A stretch of 64,000 nucleotides of DNA from Gallionella sp. (GCA_028687335.1 JAQUAI010000004.1:1-64000), one strand, 5' to 3'. Positions 10,100 to 19,916 are shown, counted from the first letter of the stretch. A program made the numbers and translations. The notes: a model not told the origin generated them from the letters alone.

Positions 10100-10105
10100 A
10101 TTGTA
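10100..10105 (-). promoter_or_regulatory. -10 box of the likely rimP operon promoter
   Basis: Minus-strand TACAAT followed by GCCGCGCG. The best -35 candidate at 17 bases is TTCCAT, which is weak. Placement between the kinase gene and the leader hairpin supports it. Confidence 0.45.
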
Positions 10106-10146
10106 GCAAAGCTCAACCTTGAATGGAAATAAAATCAGCTAGATCA

Positions 10147-12129
10147 TCACTTTCCGTCAAGCAAATGCTCCAAAATTGATCTTAATTTGGCCGGCTTGAC
10201 CGGTTTGTGTAACAAATGATGCCCACCAACGCTGGCGAGCTTCAACACTGCCGGACTGGTGTCGCCACTAACCAAAATACAGGGCGTACTCGCTTTGAGC
10301 CCTTGCTGCACCGCAGAGATCACATCCATACCACTGACACCGCCCTCAAGCTGCCAGTCGCTAACCAGAATATCCCACTGCTTACCCTCATCAAGCATCT
10401 CGGTGACCTGCTGGATAGAAAGTGCTTTATCCACTACGCACCCCCATGAAGTGAGCAGACCAGCCGTTCCCATCAGCACCATTTCATCATCGTCCACCAC
10501 CAGCACCCGCCGATCACGCAAACGACTGAGCCCGTAATCTGCGACCACCTCTCCCGCCGCTTCCGGCTGAACTTCTTTTACCGTATGACGCACCGATGAC
10601 AACGGAACTTCCACAGCGAACATCGTGCCCCGATTAGGTGCCGAGTCAAGTGTCAGTTTGTGATCCAGCAATTTAGCTAAACGATCAACAATGGACAATC
10701 CCAGTCCTATCCCCTTGCGTCCGCCAAGCGGGGATTGGGATAGCTGAAAAAATTCACGGAAAATGTTTTGCTGATCCAACTTGGAAATACCAACACCGTT
10801 ATCACGCACCTCGATACGCAACTGCGTGCCGCGTTTGCGACATGCCACCAACACACGACCGCCCGCATGGGTGTAACGAATCGCATTGCTAATCAGGTTC
10901 ATCAGAATGCGTTCCAGCAACATCGGGTCGCTGTGTACGCAACCGCGATATGGCCGGATAAGCAATTCAATGCCCTTCATTCTCGCCAGCAACTGCGCAT
11001 CCGTAGCAATTCTCTCCAACATGAAAGGAACATCACAGGATTGCAATTGCGGCACAATCGCTCCCGCATCCAGCCGCGTAATATCGAGCAGGGCATTGAG
11101 CAAATTTGATAAAGAGTCCACTGACTGCTCGGCTTGAACGGCAATATCAAATAGTTCTCCATCTCGCGATTTACGCTTTAAGTCGGCGATATACAAACCC
11201 AACGCATGTAATGGCTGACGTAAATCATGGCTAGCGACAGCAAGAAAGCGGCTTTTTTCTTGGCTGGCCGATTCAGCTAACTCTTTCTTCTCGCGCAACG
11301 CCTGCGTCGCCTCGGAGACTCTTTCCTGTAACGCTTCCCGCTCATGCTGCAATTGCTCTGCCATGCGATCAAACCCGCCACCCAACACATGTAGCTCGTC
11401 AATATTGGTTAGCAGAGCACTTCTTGCCGATAAATCCCCCTGTTCCACCGTTTGCACAATTTCGCTCAAACGACGTATCGGGCGCGTAATTGAACGGCTG
11501 GCGAGATAAACCAGATACAGCGCGATGGCCAGTACAACCAGCGTGGTCAATACCGTAAGTACCAGCAAATTATTTTTTTCTTTTACGCCACGCTGACGAC
11601 TCATCTCAATGATGACCGCGCCGATTTGTTGCGAGGCACTAACACCATCCAGCCCACCCAGATCAATTTGGGCCGGTACGATAGGTTGATATATCCAAAG
11701 GCTGTCGGTATCTGTGCGAACAGGGGTAATCATGCTGACTTCAGCTTCAAAACGCACTGGTGGTTTTAACCCTGGATAAGTGGAAGAGGCGATGACCGCA
11801 TTCTCTGCCGCATCCGCCAACGAGCCTGTGACTTCGCCACTCTTCACCAACAATTGCGAAGCTGCATCCAAAATCGCCACACCCCGAACGTCAGGTTGGC
11901 GTAGCGTTGCGCCAGCTAACCCCGTCAATGCATCAAGATTATTGGCAAAAACACCGTATTCCGCCCCCGACGCCAACTGTCGCGCAATCAAACTTCCACG
12001 CTCAAGCAGACTGCGATCAATATCGGAAAAGCGCTCATGAATAAAGTAGCTCTCCATCAACAACACTAGCAAAAACATTGGCAACAACGTTAACCATGCC
12101 ATTTGTCGAGCAATCCCCCTACGTCTCAT
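10147..12129 (-). CDS. Hybrid sensor histidine kinase with C-terminal receiver
   Basis: 660 residues. Transmembrane helix at about 10-27, periplasmic sensor region 28-185 with no recognised domain, second helix about 187-211, HAMP (SITRPIRRLSEIVQTVEQGD), coiled coil, HisKA with phospho-acceptor His near 301 (SHDLRQPLHALGLY), ATPase with N box MNLISNAIRY and glycine boxes DNGVGI and GIGLGLSIVD, then a receiver with acidic DDDE and the phosphorylated Asp in ILVSDWQL. It starts inside the stop of the upstream binding-protein gene (ATGA), so the two are made together; the binding protein probably presents a ligand to the periplasmic region. No cognate output regulator is adjacent. Confidence 0.88.
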   Translation of the reverse strand: MRRRGIARQMAWLTLLPMFLLVLLMESYFIHERFSDIDRSLLERGSLIARQLASGAEYGVFANNLDALTGLAGATLRQPDVRGVAILDAASQLLVKSGEVTGSLADAAENAVIASSTYPGLKPPVRFEAEVSMITPVRTDTDSLWIYQPIVPAQIDLGGLDGVSASQQIGAVIIEMSRQRGVKEKNNLLVLTVLTTLVVLAIALYLVYLASRSITRPIRRLSEIVQTVEQGDLSARSALLTNIDELHVLGGGFDRMAEQLQHEREALQERVSEATQALREKKELAESASQEKSRFLAVASHDLRQPLHALGLYIADLKRKSRDGELFDIAVQAEQSVDSLSNLLNALLDITRLDAGAIVPQLQSCDVPFMLERIATDAQLLARMKGIELLIRPYRGCVHSDPMLLERILMNLISNAIRYTHAGGRVLVACRKRGTQLRIEVRDNGVGISKLDQQNIFREFFQLSQSPLGGRKGIGLGLSIVDRLAKLLDHKLTLDSAPNRGTMFAVEVPLSSVRHTVKEVQPEAAGEVVADYGLSRLRDRRVLVVDDDEMVLMGTAGLLTSWGCVVDKALSIQQVTEMLDEGKQWDILVSDWQLEGGVSGMDVISAVQQGLKASTPCILVSGDTSPAVLKLASVGGHHLLHKPVKPAKLRSILEHLLDGK

Positions 12130-13052
12130 CGCGCTCCCCCCTTTGCCGCACTCATGCGCTGCTTAATCACCTCGGCTGCGGGAATGTTCAATCCCAAAGA
12201 CCGTGCCACCTGATAATTGATCGCCACTTCATAAGTTCGTGGAAACTCAGCCGCAGGCAACTTGCCCGTTTGTGCATATGTAGCAATCAATTCTGCCGCC
12301 TGAGTCCCGATCTGCTCTGGCGTGGAAAACAGCGCCCCGACTGCACCCGCATTGGCATAGCCCTGCGAAAAACCGATCATCGGTACACGCCAGCGATAGC
12401 TGGTCAGCAAAATATTACGTATCGAGCCGCTGTTGTAGATGGCATTGTCTGGCGTAGCCAGCAGGACATCCGCGTCATCCAACACGAATTCCAGCGCCGA
12501 AAATAAAGCTTCCGGCGCAGCCACAGGGCGTGCTATCAACGTCAGATCCAAGTCATTCGCCGCTGCCGACCATGCGGAAATATTGTCTTTTCCATCCGGT
12601 GAATACAGCACGGCAACTTTACGTATCGCGGGAAATACCGTCCGAATGAATTTCATTTGCCGCTCGCGCGGCTGATCCAAAAATACCGCAGACGAAGCCA
12701 CCTCGCCCTGATGCGAACGCACCAAAGCCCGATAGCCAGATTGTGGGAGCATTAATGCAAGAATCGGTTTTCCGACAACATTCAACTCCGCATCCAGCGC
12801 TTTCACGCCCGCGACCACGCGCAAGTCGTGAGGCTCGCCCGGAGCCACAATACGAAAAGAGCTATCTGCCTGATTCGAATTCGCGGCCAGCGCATCGGAA
12901 AGTTGCTTGTAGGGTAAAGATGTGTCACTGGTCAGTAGCGACACTCTTAATGTATCAGCATGAGCAGCAAATCCAACCCAAAGCATCAGGCCGCAGAAAA
13001 TCAGCGGGATCATCATGCCAAAGATAGTTATTGATCGCTTTGAATGCGACAT
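12126..13052 (-). CDS. Periplasmic ABC-type substrate-binding protein (ABC_sub_bind-like)
   Basis: 308 residues. An N-terminal hydrophobic segment (about 9-30) acts as signal or anchor and is followed by a two-lobe binding-protein pattern: KVAVLYSPDGKDN near residue 145 and the late segment YANAGAVGALFSTPEQIGTQ, features of the PF04392 (TrpX-like) group. No transporter permease or ATPase lies nearby; instead it overlaps by 4 bases a membrane hybrid kinase. Such isolated binding proteins next to kinases often act as the sensing part, which is inference here. The ligand cannot be told from sequence. Confidence 0.75.
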   Translation of the reverse strand: MSHSKRSITIFGMMIPLIFCGLMLWVGFAAHADTLRVSLLTSDTSLPYKQLSDALAANSNQADSSFRIVAPGEPHDLRVVAGVKALDAELNVVGKPILALMLPQSGYRALVRSHQGEVASSAVFLDQPRERQMKFIRTVFPAIRKVAVLYSPDGKDNISAWSAAANDLDLTLIARPVAAPEALFSALEFVLDDADVLLATPDNAIYNSGSIRNILLTSYRWRVPMIGFSQGYANAGAVGALFSTPEQIGTQAAELIATYAQTGKLPAAEFPRTYEVAINYQVARSLGLNIPAAEVIKQRMSAAKGGAR

Positions 13053-13086
13053 TCAATTTTCTTAAAAAAGAAGTGTCGGCGAGTTT

Positions 13087-13101
13087 CGCACTTGAAGTGC
13101 G
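13087..13101. repeat. Perfect palindrome upstream of the binding-protein gene
   Basis: CGCACTTGAAGTGCG, 35 bases upstream of the start at 13052, could be an operator for the binding-protein/kinase pair. There is no direct support beyond symmetry and position. Confidence 0.3.
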
Positions 13102-13134
13102 TCGGTGTCCATAGCGACAAACTGTCGCGGACAA

Positions 13135-13160
13135 AATAAAAAACGCCGCGAAGGCGGCGT
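13135..13160 (-). terminator. Terminator of the tRNA-Pro/Arg/His operon
   Basis: Minus strand ACGCCGC CTTC GCGGCGT followed by TTTTTATTTTG, starting 15 bases after the tRNA-His 3' end. Strong stem and U-run. Confidence 0.85.
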
Positions 13161-13174
13161 AGGCAGTTAAAACT

Positions 13175-13250
13175 TGGGGTGGCTGATGGGACTCGAACCC
13201 ACGACAACTGGAATCACAATCCAGGACTCTACCAACTGAGCTACAGCCAC
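13175..13250 (-). tRNA. tRNA-His (GTG)
   Basis: Minus-strand cloverleaf with acceptor GTGGCTG/CAGCCAC, discriminator C and encoded CCA; the base at 13251 supplies the extra G-1 typical of tRNA-His. The anticodon loop TTGTGAT gives GTG. Last gene of the Pro-Arg-His operon. Confidence 0.97.
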
Positions 13251-13272
13251 CACTGAACTTTTTGTCCGACAC

Positions 13273-13349
13273 TGGCGTGCCCGACAGGAATCGAACCTGT
13301 AACCCCCAGCTTAGAAGGCTGGTGCTCTATCCGGTTGAGCTACGGGCAC
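13273..13349 (-). tRNA. tRNA-Arg (TCT)
   Basis: Acceptor GTGCCCG/CGGGCAC with encoded CCA; the anticodon loop TTCTAAG gives TCT. The T arm GTTCGAT is standard. Middle gene of the operon. Confidence 0.97.
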
Positions 13350-13389
13350 AATTCTTTTCTTGGGTAATTATTATTAAATTACTAGAACC

Positions 13390-13466
13390 TGGTCGGGGTG
13401 GAGAGATTCGAACTCCCGACATCCTGCTCCCAAAGCAGGCGCGCTACCAGGCTACGCTACACCCCG
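13390..13466 (-). tRNA. tRNA-Pro (TGG)
   Basis: Acceptor CGGGGTG/CACCCCG with encoded CCA; the anticodon loop TTTGGGA gives TGG. First gene of the operon, 11 bases after the -10 box. Confidence 0.97.
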
Positions 13467-13476
13467 AAGGCTGCGC

Positions 13477-13504
13477 ATTATACAGACGCAGCCCGATAAA
13501 TCAA
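13477..13504 (-). promoter_or_regulatory. Promoter of the tRNA-Pro/Arg/His operon
   Basis: Minus-strand TTGATT (13499-13504), 16-base spacer, TATAAT (13477-13482), followed by GCGCAGCC. Near-consensus with a GC-rich discriminator. Confidence 0.8.
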
Positions 13505-13657
13505 TTCGCTTTGCGGGTTTTTTTATGTAAGTGATTTAACGCTGAGATTTCACGCGATTGCAGCGGGGTTCGGAACGCCGTTTTACGGGGTGGCATCGCC
13601 ACATTCATTCGGAGTTCGATTCAATTCGAGCGCAACAAAAAATGAGGGGTAACTCGC

Positions 13658-14224
13658 TCAGCGTTTTTTAAATTGCGGAGAGGCTAGCATGAGGTAATAA
13701 CCCATCGACCACAATGTCAGCAGCGCGGCCAGATAGAGCAGCAGCGAGCCGAGTGCCTGACAACTCACGCCAAGAAGTGTTTCGTGATAAAGCAGCAGCA
13801 GAATGGCAATCATCTGGAATGTGGTTTTGATCTTACCCAGCATCGATACTGCGACGCTCTTGCTCTCGCCCAACTTTGCCATCCATTCGCGCAACGCGGA
13901 GATGGTGATTTCACGACCAATAATCACGAAAGCAATAATCGCGTCGGCACGTCCAAGCTTAACCAGCAAAATCAGGGCTGCGGCCACCATTAATTTGTCC
14001 GCTACCGGATCAAGGAACGCACCAAATGCCGATGTTTGATTGAGTTTGCGCGCGAGGTAGCCATCCAACCAATCGGTTGCCGCCGCCAGCAAAAACACTA
14101 ACGTGGCCAGTAAATTCTTGCTAGCCGGAGGCAAAGTTGCATCGGACAAATAGAAGATAACAACGAAGACTGGGATGAGCAGAATTCTGAGCCAGGTGAG
14201 CAAATTGGGGATGTTATTGAACAT
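13658..14224 (-). CDS. pgsA: CDP-diacylglycerol--glycerol-3-phosphate 3-phosphatidyltransferase
   Basis: 188 residues from the ATG at 14222-14224 (MFNNIPNLLTWLRI); a longer frame upstream runs into uvrC and is not conserved-looking. The CDP-alcohol phosphotransferase motif is complete: DWLDGYLAR, then GAFLDPVADK. Four or more hydrophobic helices place it in the inner membrane. It makes phosphatidylglycerol phosphate, the first step to PG and cardiolipin. It starts 4 bases after uvrC; the uvrC-pgsA pairing is conserved in proteobacteria. Confidence 0.95.
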   Translation of the reverse strand: MFNNIPNLLTWLRILLIPVFVVIFYLSDATLPPASKNLLATLVFLLAAATDWLDGYLARKLNQTSAFGAFLDPVADKLMVAAALILLVKLGRADAIIAFVIIGREITISALREWMAKLGESKSVAVSMLGKIKTTFQMIAILLLLYHETLLGVSCQALGSLLLYLAALLTLWSMGYYLMLASPQFKKR

Positions 14225-14228
14225 GCGC

Positions 14229-16037
14229 TCAGTGTAGCTGCTGATAAATCTGTTCAGCAAGCGCTTTACTAATTCCTTCGACTTCGGCCAGCTGTTCGAC
14301 ACTGGCCTGAACCACCTCGCGCAGACCACCAAAATGCGTAAGCAGATTGCGCCGCCGCTTATCGCCGATACCACTTATCTCTTCCAGCGAGGAAGCAACA
14401 CGGGCTTTGCCGCGCTTGGCACGATGGCCGGTAATGGCGTAACGATGTGCCTCATCGCGTACCTGCTGAATCAAATGCAGCGCGGGATTATCACTATTTA
14501 ACCGCCGTGCCGTGCCATCGGCATAAATGAGTTGCTCCATGCCTGCCTTGCGCTCTTCGCCTTTTGCGACACCCACCAGCAATAAATCGCTCAAGCCAAG
14601 CTCAGCCATCACCGCCTGCGCGGCATGGAGTTGCCCCAAGCCGCCGTCGATCAACAGCAAGTCGGGACGCGCACCCTCTCCCTGCGTCAGCTTCTGGTAG
14701 CGCTTGTGCAGCGCTTGGCGCATCGCAGCGTAATCGTCGCCTGGTGTGATGCCGGTAATGTTGTAACGGCGATATTGCGGCGGACGAATATCCTGCTCAT
14801 CGAACACAACACAGGATGCGACAGTCGCTTCGCCCATGGTGTGACTGATGTCAAAACATTCGATACGCTGCAATTCGGGCAACGCCAATAACTCGCGCAA
14901 TTTTTCCAGTCGCGCCCGCTGCCCGCCCTGCTGCGCCAAGCGCTGAGTCAAGGCCAATACAGCGTTGCGCTGTGCCATTTCCAGCCACTGTTTGCGCTCG
15001 CCCGACAAGCCCTGCACGACACGCACCGGATGCCCAGCCTGCTCGCTGAGCAATTGCGCCAGCGTCTCATCCTGATTGGCCACGGCCAAAATCAGCAAGG
15101 ATGGCACACTGCGCTCAAGGTAATGTTGCGCAATGAAGGCCTGCATAATTTCTTCCGCCGCCCACTCTTCGGCATGATCGGGAAAAAAGCTTTTATCCCC
15201 CAAATGCCGCCCGCCGCGCACCATCGCCAGATTGACGCAAGTCGCACCATCCTGTTGCACTAGGGCAATGATGTCGGCATCAGTTGCATCCCCAGTCGAT
15301 TCGACAAATTGCTTTTGCTGTACGGTATGCAAATCGCGCAATTGGTCGCGCAACACGGCAGCCTGCTCGTAACGCATTGCGGCAGCGGCACGCTCCATCG
15401 CGTCGCGCAGCATTTGTCCGACTTCGTTATGTTTTCCGTTCAGCAGCAGCACTGCTTTGCGAATGTCGCCACGGTAATCCTCAGCCGAGATCAGGTTCAC
15501 GCACGGCGCGGTGCAGCGGTGAATCTGATGCAGCAGGCAGGGGCGCGAACGATTGTTGAACACGCTATCTTCGCAGGTGCGAATGCGAAATACTTTTTGC
15601 AGCAGTTGAATACTTTCTTTGGCTGCATTCGAGTTCGGAAATGGCCCGAAGTACTGATGCTTTTTGTTGGGCGAGCCGCGATAGTAGGTCAGCCGGGGAA
15701 AGTCATGCCCAGTCAGCACAATATACGGGTAAGACTTATCGTCGCGGAACAGGATGTTGTAGCGTGGTCGCAACGATTTGATGAGATTATTTTCGAGTAG
15801 TAACGCCTCGGCTTCGCTGCGCGTGACAGTAGTTTCAATACGCGCAATACGACCAACCATGAGTCGAATGCGCGGCGAAATATTTGTCTTTTGAAAATAG
15901 GATGAGACCCGCTTTTTAAGTTGCTTGGCTTTGCCAACATAAAGCAATGCACCCTGCGCATCGAAATAGCGGTATACGCCGGGCAACAGCGGTAAGCCGT
16001 CCAGTATTGGCTTGGGATCAAATGGCTCAGTGCTCAC
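14229..16037 (-). CDS. uvrC: Excinuclease ABC subunit C
   Basis: 602 residues. The GIY-YIG nuclease domain at the N-terminus ([20 protein letters not shown]) makes the 3' incision, a UVR domain lies near residue 205 ([13 protein letters not shown]), the RNase H-like 5' nuclease core has [11 protein letters not shown] and the later D-containing [10 protein letters not shown], and tandem helix-hairpin-helix motifs end the protein ([18 protein letters not shown]). Nucleotide excision repair. Its start overlaps the end of the uracil-DNA glycosylase gene by 11 bases. Confidence 0.97.
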   Translation of the reverse strand: MSTEPFDPKPILDGLPLLPGVYRYFDAQGALLYVGKAKQLKKRVSSYFQKTNISPRIRLMVGRIARIETTVTRSEAEALLLENNLIKSLRPRYNILFRDDKSYPYIVLTGHDFPRLTYYRGSPNKKHQYFGPFPNSNAAKESIQLLQKVFRIRTCEDSVFNNRSRPCLLHQIHRCTAPCVNLISAEDYRGDIRKAVLLLNGKHNEVGQMLRDAMERAAAAMRYEQAAVLRDQLRDLHTVQQKQFVESTGDATDADIIALVQQDGATCVNLAMVRGGRHLGDKSFFPDHAEEWAAEEIMQAFIAQHYLERSVPSLLILAVANQDETLAQLLSEQAGHPVRVVQGLSGERKQWLEMAQRNAVLALTQRLAQQGGQRARLEKLRELLALPELQRIECFDISHTMGEATVASCVVFDEQDIRPPQYRRYNITGITPGDDYAAMRQALHKRYQKLTQGEGARPDLLLIDGGLGQLHAAQAVMAELGLSDLLLVGVAKGEERKAGMEQLIYADGTARRLNSDNPALHLIQQVRDEAHRYAITGHRAKRGKARVASSLEEISGIGDKRRRNLLTHFGGLREVVQASVEQLAEVEGISKALAEQIYQQLH

Positions 16038-16683
16038 CCTGCGCGCACCCGAGAAAACCGCTCACATCACTCACTACCTGTTCGAACATCGCTGGAGTCA
16101 AACGGCGAGTCTGGGTGTTGTAACGACTGCAATGGTAGCTATCAAACATTGTGATGCTGTCGCTCAACACATGGCGCGCGCCATGCGCAAACGGAAAACT
16201 GCTTTTGCGCAAACCTAAAGCCGTCAACACCGCCTGATGTGCAATCGTGCCGAGTGCCATCACCGCCGCAGCGTCCGGCAAAGCCGCCAACTCATCAATC
16301 AGGTAACCATTACACGCTTTGATCTCGCTAGGCTCCGGTTTGTTTTGTGGCGGCAAACAGCGCACCGCATTGGTAATACGACAACCTTGCAGGTGCAAGG
16401 CAGGATTGGCTTGCAAATTGCCATCCAGCGGCTGTGCTGCCGTAGCAAATCCGAATTTGTGCAATGTGCCGTACAACAAATCACCGGCATAGTCACCAGT
16501 AAATGGTCGTCCGGTGCGATTCGCCCCATGCATGCCGGGTGCCAAGCCAACAATCAAAAATCGGCTGGCGGGCGCACCAAACGAGGCCACCGGCAACGCG
16601 TGGTAATGCGGATGAGAAACACGAACTTCAGCGAGAAATTTCGCCAGTCGCGGGCAGCGGATACAGCTTTCCTTGAATGTCAT
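16027..16683 (-). CDS. Family 5 uracil-DNA glycosylase (UdgB type)
   Basis: 218 residues from ATG 16681-16683; an ATG nine codons upstream overlaps the previous gene. Four N-terminal cysteines including CIRCPRL suggest the Fe-S cluster of family 4/5 enzymes. Motif A is [19 protein letters not shown], the UdgB form with alanine-poor GANRTGR instead of the family 4 GExPG. The C-terminal motif [15 protein letters not shown] matches the UdgB SYHxSxxN pattern. The role is removal of uracil, and in this family hypoxanthine or other deaminated bases, from DNA. Operonic with uvrC, so a repair pair. Confidence 0.82.
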   Translation of the reverse strand: MTFKESCIRCPRLAKFLAEVRVSHPHYHALPVASFGAPASRFLIVGLAPGMHGANRTGRPFTGDYAGDLLYGTLHKFGFATAAQPLDGNLQANPALHLQGCRITNAVRCLPPQNKPEPSEIKACNGYLIDELAALPDAAAVMALGTIAHQAVLTALGLRKSSFPFAHGARHVLSDSITMFDSYHCSRYNTQTRRLTPAMFEQVVSDVSGFLGCAQGEH

Positions 16684-16685
16684 CT

Positions 16686-18812
16686 TCAGCCGAAGATTCC
16701 GTAATACCAAAGCCCAGCCAGCGAAATGATACCTGCTGAGATCATCAAGTAATACGGCCAGAGCGCGGTTTTTTCGGCATAAGGATCAATCATGGAACGG
16801 CTAGCGCCCTGCGGCAAATCTGCCAAACCTGTTAGCGAAGTACCAAATGGAATATTGATTCGCACCCGCGCATTAATCGCCCAGCCGCACGCATCCAAAA
16901 TCGGACCGAGATTACGGCGTTTCAACTTGAACCATGCCATCGCCATTGAAGGGCCAGAGATCAAAAGCATCAACCCGATCAGCGCCAACGGAATTTGCCA
17001 GAATTTCAATCCCAGAATACCACTGACTATTGATGCAAGGATGCCGCCGATAGCACCAATTGCCAAACCGATGGCGGCAAAAATACCGGCAAATTTACCC
17101 ACATCAAAAGGGGGCTTGGGCGCAGGCGCGGGTTGTCCCGCGACTACCGCCTTGCTGTGATCCAACGCGGCATTGATCAGCTTGTCGTCCGATGAGCTAG
17201 CTTTCGATGCGGCCAGTTTCTGCATTTGCTCGCTGATAACCTTGACCAGCTTTTTATAAGGCGACCAGAATGCCTGACGAATACTGATTGGGTGATCGAT
17301 GATACGCACGATATTGGCATCCCAATCGTTACCAGCACGATCATAGAACACCCCGTTGCGCCCGACCATCAGGAAGTCGGAATCACCCGCTGTAAATGCC
17401 GCCGCGATAGTCATCTTTTCCGCACCGCCGTTACGTACCAATTCGCAATAAGCGAGGCAAATTCCACTCATATTGGCGAAACCGGCATGCTTGGCAGCAT
17501 CCTCAACTTTCACACACAAATCGCAACTGCGCCCGTCGAGGTACAGCGTACCCACTTGAAAAATGGCCTTGCGCTTTCCCGAATAAAAATCGCGGAAGGA
17601 AACGAAGTTATTAACCAGTTCGGCCAGATGGCGGTTGTAACGCAACAAGCGTTCGACCGAGCGAATCGCCTTTACTTCGACCTCAACTTCCTTGTCTTGG
17701 GCAATCAGATTATCGATATCATTTTTAGTGCTGGATGAAAGTATTTCGCGCACACGAGCAACACCTAGTTGTTCCACACTGGTAGCAGGCTTGGCTGTTT
17801 GCCATGTCTCAAATGCCGTCATCTTGCCGCACAAATCCGCCCACTCCGCCACGGTCAGACTTTTTTTGCGCCCCAGCAAAGGTTCGACCACTTGCGCGTG
17901 CAGTGCCGCAATTTTGGCTTGCCATGCGGGATTGATTTCATCCCCCAGCGGCAACGCCTTTCCCGCCGCAACAATGGCCAGCGGAAACGCCGCCACTTCC
18001 GCCGTAGCGCTGGACAAAGTCTGCCCCGCCAGCAACTGGTAATCCTCGGCAGAACGACTCAACGGCACAGCAGCGCGCGCGTCGTAAGCTGCCAATTGGC
18101 AACGTGTGAAATAGTCGCTCACCTTATCTTTAACGGTATGAAAAGCCGCCACAGCAGACTCGGTATGCTCGCCCAACATCAGCACTGCCGCATCCGCCTC
18201 CCCTGCCGCATACCACTCGGAATAGGCTTTCGCTTCGCCAAAAAACTTTCCGGCGATTTCTTCGTTGATACCCGCTTCGCCGCTCAAGTCCACCACCGAA
18301 CCAGCGCACTTGATGATGTCTTCGACCGCGCCCCGAAAAGCTTCGTTGCCGATTTGCTTGGCCGAAATTACCCCGTCGCCGTTAAACTCCAGCGCAGCGA
18401 CAAACTTCTCGATATCTGCCATGTCATCCAGCGTAATCTCCGTCGCTTCGGCCTTGCCCAAGCTCTTCAGAATGTGCCGAGCAGAAGCCAATATCTGCGC
18501 GCCCTCTTCCGTACTGTCGTCGAGCTCGACCAATGCCATACGGTCACTACCGCACAGCAAGCCGTCCGAATTCTTGACTAGCCGACCTATCCACTCAATA
18601 GCCGACAAAATCTCGTTGGCTCGCACATGACCATCCGTATCCGAATCAATCATTGCCAGCGTGCGCGCATCAAATTCAATGCCATGCGTCGGACAGCTCA
18701 ACGCCACCCAGAGCTTCTGATCCAGCTCGCGCAACGCCAGCAAATCGGCCCCGCTATCCACCTGTACTTGATCGAAGCCGCCGGAACGGAAAAATTTCCA
18801 TGTATGACTCAT
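16686..18812 (-). CDS. EF-hand-containing membrane protein of unknown function
   Basis: 708 residues from the ATG at 18810-18812, with GGGG 6 bases upstream. Near residue 57 a canonical EF-hand loop DSDTDGHVRANE is present, and around residue 146 a degenerate second one (FNGDGVISAKQ). The long middle part is soluble and helical. The C-terminus carries two adjacent hydrophobic segments (about residues 578-625, Gly/Ala/Ile-rich then Leu-rich) and a final helix (ALWPYYLMISAGIISLAGLW), so a C-terminal membrane anchor with a large soluble Ca-binding part. I do not recognise the family. It ends 2 bases before the glycosylase start. Confidence 0.75.
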   Translation of the reverse strand: MSHTWKFFRSGGFDQVQVDSGADLLALRELDQKLWVALSCPTHGIEFDARTLAMIDSDTDGHVRANEILSAIEWIGRLVKNSDGLLCGSDRMALVELDDSTEEGAQILASARHILKSLGKAEATEITLDDMADIEKFVAALEFNGDGVISAKQIGNEAFRGAVEDIIKCAGSVVDLSGEAGINEEIAGKFFGEAKAYSEWYAAGEADAAVLMLGEHTESAVAAFHTVKDKVSDYFTRCQLAAYDARAAVPLSRSAEDYQLLAGQTLSSATAEVAAFPLAIVAAGKALPLGDEINPAWQAKIAALHAQVVEPLLGRKKSLTVAEWADLCGKMTAFETWQTAKPATSVEQLGVARVREILSSSTKNDIDNLIAQDKEVEVEVKAIRSVERLLRYNRHLAELVNNFVSFRDFYSGKRKAIFQVGTLYLDGRSCDLCVKVEDAAKHAGFANMSGICLAYCELVRNGGAEKMTIAAAFTAGDSDFLMVGRNGVFYDRAGNDWDANIVRIIDHPISIRQAFWSPYKKLVKVISEQMQKLAASKASSSDDKLINAALDHSKAVVAGQPAPAPKPPFDVGKFAGIFAAIGLAIGAIGGILASIVSGILGLKFWQIPLALIGLMLLISGPSMAMAWFKLKRRNLGPILDACGWAINARVRINIPFGTSLTGLADLPQGASRSMIDPYAEKTALWPYYLMISAGIISLAGLWYYGIFG

Positions 18813-18845
18813 AAACATCCCCGCTGAATAAAAATGATTGCGCGC

Positions 18846-18851
18846 ATTATC
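18846..18851 (-). promoter_or_regulatory. Possible -10 box of the EF-hand gene
   Basis: Minus-strand GATAAT followed by GCGCGCAATC, 34 bases before the ATG; no good -35. It fits the GC-rich discriminator pattern seen elsewhere in the window. Confidence 0.35.
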
Positions 18852-19013
18852 CCGAAAATTACAGCCCATGACGGCTACGCGATTATACAAGTTGGCTTAG
18901 CCAGAATATTTAACCGTGCTATCCCGAGACTTCAGCAAACCCCAATTAAAAATTGCGATATTCACCCGTAGCACGGAAATTAATTTTCCACCTCTGGCCT
19001 GTGAAATATTGGG

Positions 19014-19859
19014 TTAAGCAGCCTGTTGTTCCAACAAATAATTTGCCGTTACATCCTGCCCCAGTCGTTCCACCAACACCGGCATTACCATCTGCAACAC
19101 GCCATGCAAAGTCCATGACGGATTAAGTACAAACATCCCGCTGCCGTGCATACCGAAACCGTCGGCTGAGGGTTGTTGCACCGTCAGGGCGACGTGTAGC
19201 CAGCTCTTCACTGGCAACTGTTTCATGGCCTGCACCATCTGCGCCACTTCGGCGCGCTGCAACTGCGGATACCACACGGCATAGGTGCCATTGGCAAAGC
19301 GGCGCAATCCTTCCTGCAAAGCTTGCGGCACATGCTGATAATCCTGCTTTTCTTCATACGGTGGATCAATCAGCACCAGTGCCCGGCGCGGCGGTGGCGG
19401 CAATAACGCCTTCAGTGCGCCAAAGCCATCTGTCTGCTGCATCAACACGCGCGCGCCTTCACCGGAAAAATTCTGCTGCAAAATTTCGTTGTCCGTCGGA
19501 TGTAGCTCGAACAAACGCATCCGATCCTGCCCGCGTAGCATTTGCAAAGCCACCAATGGTGAACCGGGATACAAACGCAACGCTCCGTCGGGATTGATCT
19601 GCCGAATCAACGCCACATACTCCGCCAATGCCACCGGCAAGTCAGCGGCATCCCACAAGCGCGCGATGCCGCTTTCAAACTCCGCATTTTTCGCCGCGTA
19701 GGCACTATCTAACTCGTAGCAACCGGCACCAGCGTGCGTGTCGATGTACCAAAACGGTTTTTCTTTCTGCGCCAGATGATGCAGTAACTGCAACTCGACG
19801 AAATGCTTCAACACATCGGCATGGTTGCCCGCGTGGAAAGCGTGACGGTAACTCAGCAT
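19014..19859 (-). CDS. rlmJ: 23S rRNA (adenine(2030)-N6)-methyltransferase RlmJ
   Basis: 281 residues (E. coli 280). It begins with the diagnostic MLSYRHAFHAGNHADVLKH and has IDPPYEEKQDY, the N6-adenine methyltransferase catalytic DPPY motif, near residue 165. Methylates A2030 in 23S rRNA. Monocistronic; the region up to the EF-hand gene promoter (18891-19013) holds nothing obvious. Confidence 0.95.
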   Translation of the reverse strand: MLSYRHAFHAGNHADVLKHFVELQLLHHLAQKEKPFWYIDTHAGAGCYELDSAYAAKNAEFESGIARLWDAADLPVALAEYVALIRQINPDGALRLYPGSPLVALQMLRGQDRMRLFELHPTDNEILQQNFSGEGARVLMQQTDGFGALKALLPPPPRRALVLIDPPYEEKQDYQHVPQALQEGLRRFANGTYAVWYPQLQRAEVAQMVQAMKQLPVKSWLHVALTVQQPSADGFGMHGSGMFVLNPSWTLHGVLQMVMPVLVERLGQDVTANYLLEQQAA

Positions 19860-19916
19860 ATCTGCCTCGTGAGATTAAGCTAAAGGGAGATTGTCCCAGT
19901 TTGACTGGAATGTTCC

